This document shows, in pieces, positions 63,091 through 64,000 of a stretch of 64,000 nucleotides of DNA. Source of the stretch: Ovis canadensis (taxonomy: Eukaryota > Chordata > Mammalia > Artiodactyla > Bovidae). Each line of letters opens with the position of its first letter. Positions within the stretch are counted from its first letter, which is position 1. Position numbers and translations under genes: made by a program. The stretch is from the NCBI RefSeq assembly GCF_042477335.2, contig NC_091256.1:31588001-31652000 (forward strand), in the 5' to 3' direction. The notes under the pieces were generated by a model, which saw only the letters and a list, made by a program, of their open reading frames with translations, made no database searches and was not told the DNA's origin.

Positions 63091-64000
63091 TTCTTGTGCC
63101 TTTTTATTCCTGTACACTAATAATGAGAAAGTAGAAAAAGAAATTAAGGAAACAATTCCGTTCACCATTGCAACGAAAAGAATAAAATACTTAGGAATAT
63201 ATCTACCTAAAGAAACTAAAGACCTATATATAGAAAACTATAAAACACTGATGAAAGAAATCAAAGAGGACACTAATAGATGGAGAAATATACCATGTTC
63301 ATGGATTGGAAGAATCAATATAGTGAAAATGAGCATACTACCCAAAGCAATTTACAAATTCAATGCAATCCCTATCAAGCTGCCAGCGATATTTTTCACA
63401 GAACTAGAACAAATAATTTCAAGATTTGTATGGAAATACAAAAAACCTCGAATAGCCAAAGCAATCTTGAGAAAGAAGAATGGAACTGGAGGAATCAACT
63501 TGCCTGACTTCAGGCTCTACTACAAAGCCACAGTCATCAAGACAGTATGGTACTGGCACAAAGACAGACATATAGATCAATGGAACAAAATAGAAAGCCC
63601 AGAGATAAATCCACACACATATGGACACCTTATCTTTGACAAAGGAGGCAAGAATATACAATGGAGTAAAGACAATCTCTTTAACAAGTGGTGCTGGGAA
63701 AACTGGTCAACCACTTGTAAAAGAATGAAACTAGATCACTTTCTAACACCGCACACAAAAATAAACTCAAAATGGATTAAAGATCTAAATGTAAGACCAG
63801 AAACTATAAAACTCCTAGAGGAGAACATAGGCAAAACACTCTCCGACATACATCACAGCAGGATCCTGGATGATCCACCTCCCAGAATTCTGGAAATAAA
63901 AGCAAAAATAAACAAATGGGATCTAATTAAAATTAAAAGCTTCTGCACAACAAAGGAAAATATAAGCAAGGTGAAAAGACAGCCTTCTGAATGGGAGAAA
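63091..64000 (+). mobile_element. Young 5'-truncated L1, ORF2 open to the right edge
   Basis: Starts inside ORF2 after the reverse-transcriptase catalytic core (reading [20 protein letters not shown] from about 63108) and stays open with no stop codon to the last base, about 300 codons. Recognisable L1 segments are [58 protein letters not shown] and [14 protein letters not shown]. The Cys-rich C-terminal region and 3' UTR lie beyond the window. Being 5'-truncated, it cannot mobilise on its own. The lack of stops points to a recent insertion. Confidence 0.9.

Larger units (their letters stand above)
37374..64000 (+). other. SPATA17 intron 1 (partial)
   Basis: No SPATA17 exon 2 was found to the right edge. 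The content is SINEs and old repeats to about 44.9 kb and then LINE stacks. Stretches at 38324-39300, 40263-41044, 43094-43660, 43800-44985, 49351-50100, 51470-52700 and 61960-62740 hold no element I can name with confidence. Confidence 0.75.

Overview
The window is mammalian, almost certainly ruminant (cattle-like), nuclear DNA. The evidence is the dense scatter of ruminant-specific retroelements: BovB LINEs, Bov-tA and Bov-A2 SINEs, CHR-2-type SINEs and bovine-type L1. Older layers shared by mammals (MIR, L2, MER5A, MER1-type, mariner and pogo MITEs) lie beneath them. Most long open frames in the window are translations of these repeats. I see no bacterial-style operons, CRISPR array, tRNA or rRNA gene.

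Two real genes are present, arranged head to head around a GC-rich bidirectional promoter at about 36.8-37.3 kb. GPATCH2 (G-patch domain containing 2) runs leftward on the minus strand. Its first five coding exons are at 36832-36887, 23323-24042, 17464-17525, 14218-14400 and 13694-13773. They splice in frame with consensus GT/AG borders and encode the first 367 residues. The rest of the gene, including the G-patch domain, must lie beyond the left edge. SPATA17 (spermatogenesis-associated 17) runs rightward on the plus strand. Only its first coding exon (37306-37373, 22 codons plus 2 nt) is in the window, and 37374-64000 appears to be its first intron. The two start codons are 418 bp apart. The shared promoter carries a palindromic ETS site and a strong RFX X-box match placed for SPATA17, which fits a ciliary/flagellar gene.

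Layout: 1-13693 is the left part of GPATCH2 intron 5 (repeat-poor from about 6.7 to 14.5 kb, with a possible alternative 3' end directly after exon 5). 13694-24042 holds exons 5 to 2 and their introns. 24043-36831 is intron 1, rich in BovB and SINE copies. 36832-37373 is the promoter and the two first exons. 37374-64000 is SPATA17 intron 1, which becomes a stack of nested LINEs from 44.9 kb onward and ends in a 5'-truncated L1 whose ORF2 frame is still open at the right edge.

I did not find a new biological system. The most distinctive items are a perfect 33-bp-arm inverted repeat beside a young SINE (50120-50198), a BovB copy with a 5' inversion bounded by one target-site duplication (28297-28663), a locally multiplied L1 3' end inside a BovB that is itself inside an older L1 (54.9-62 kb), the X-box promoter, paired short uORFs in the GPATCH2 leader, and a possible intron-readthrough short isoform of GPATCH2. 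Family names for repeats are from memory of consensus sequences and were not checked with a search.
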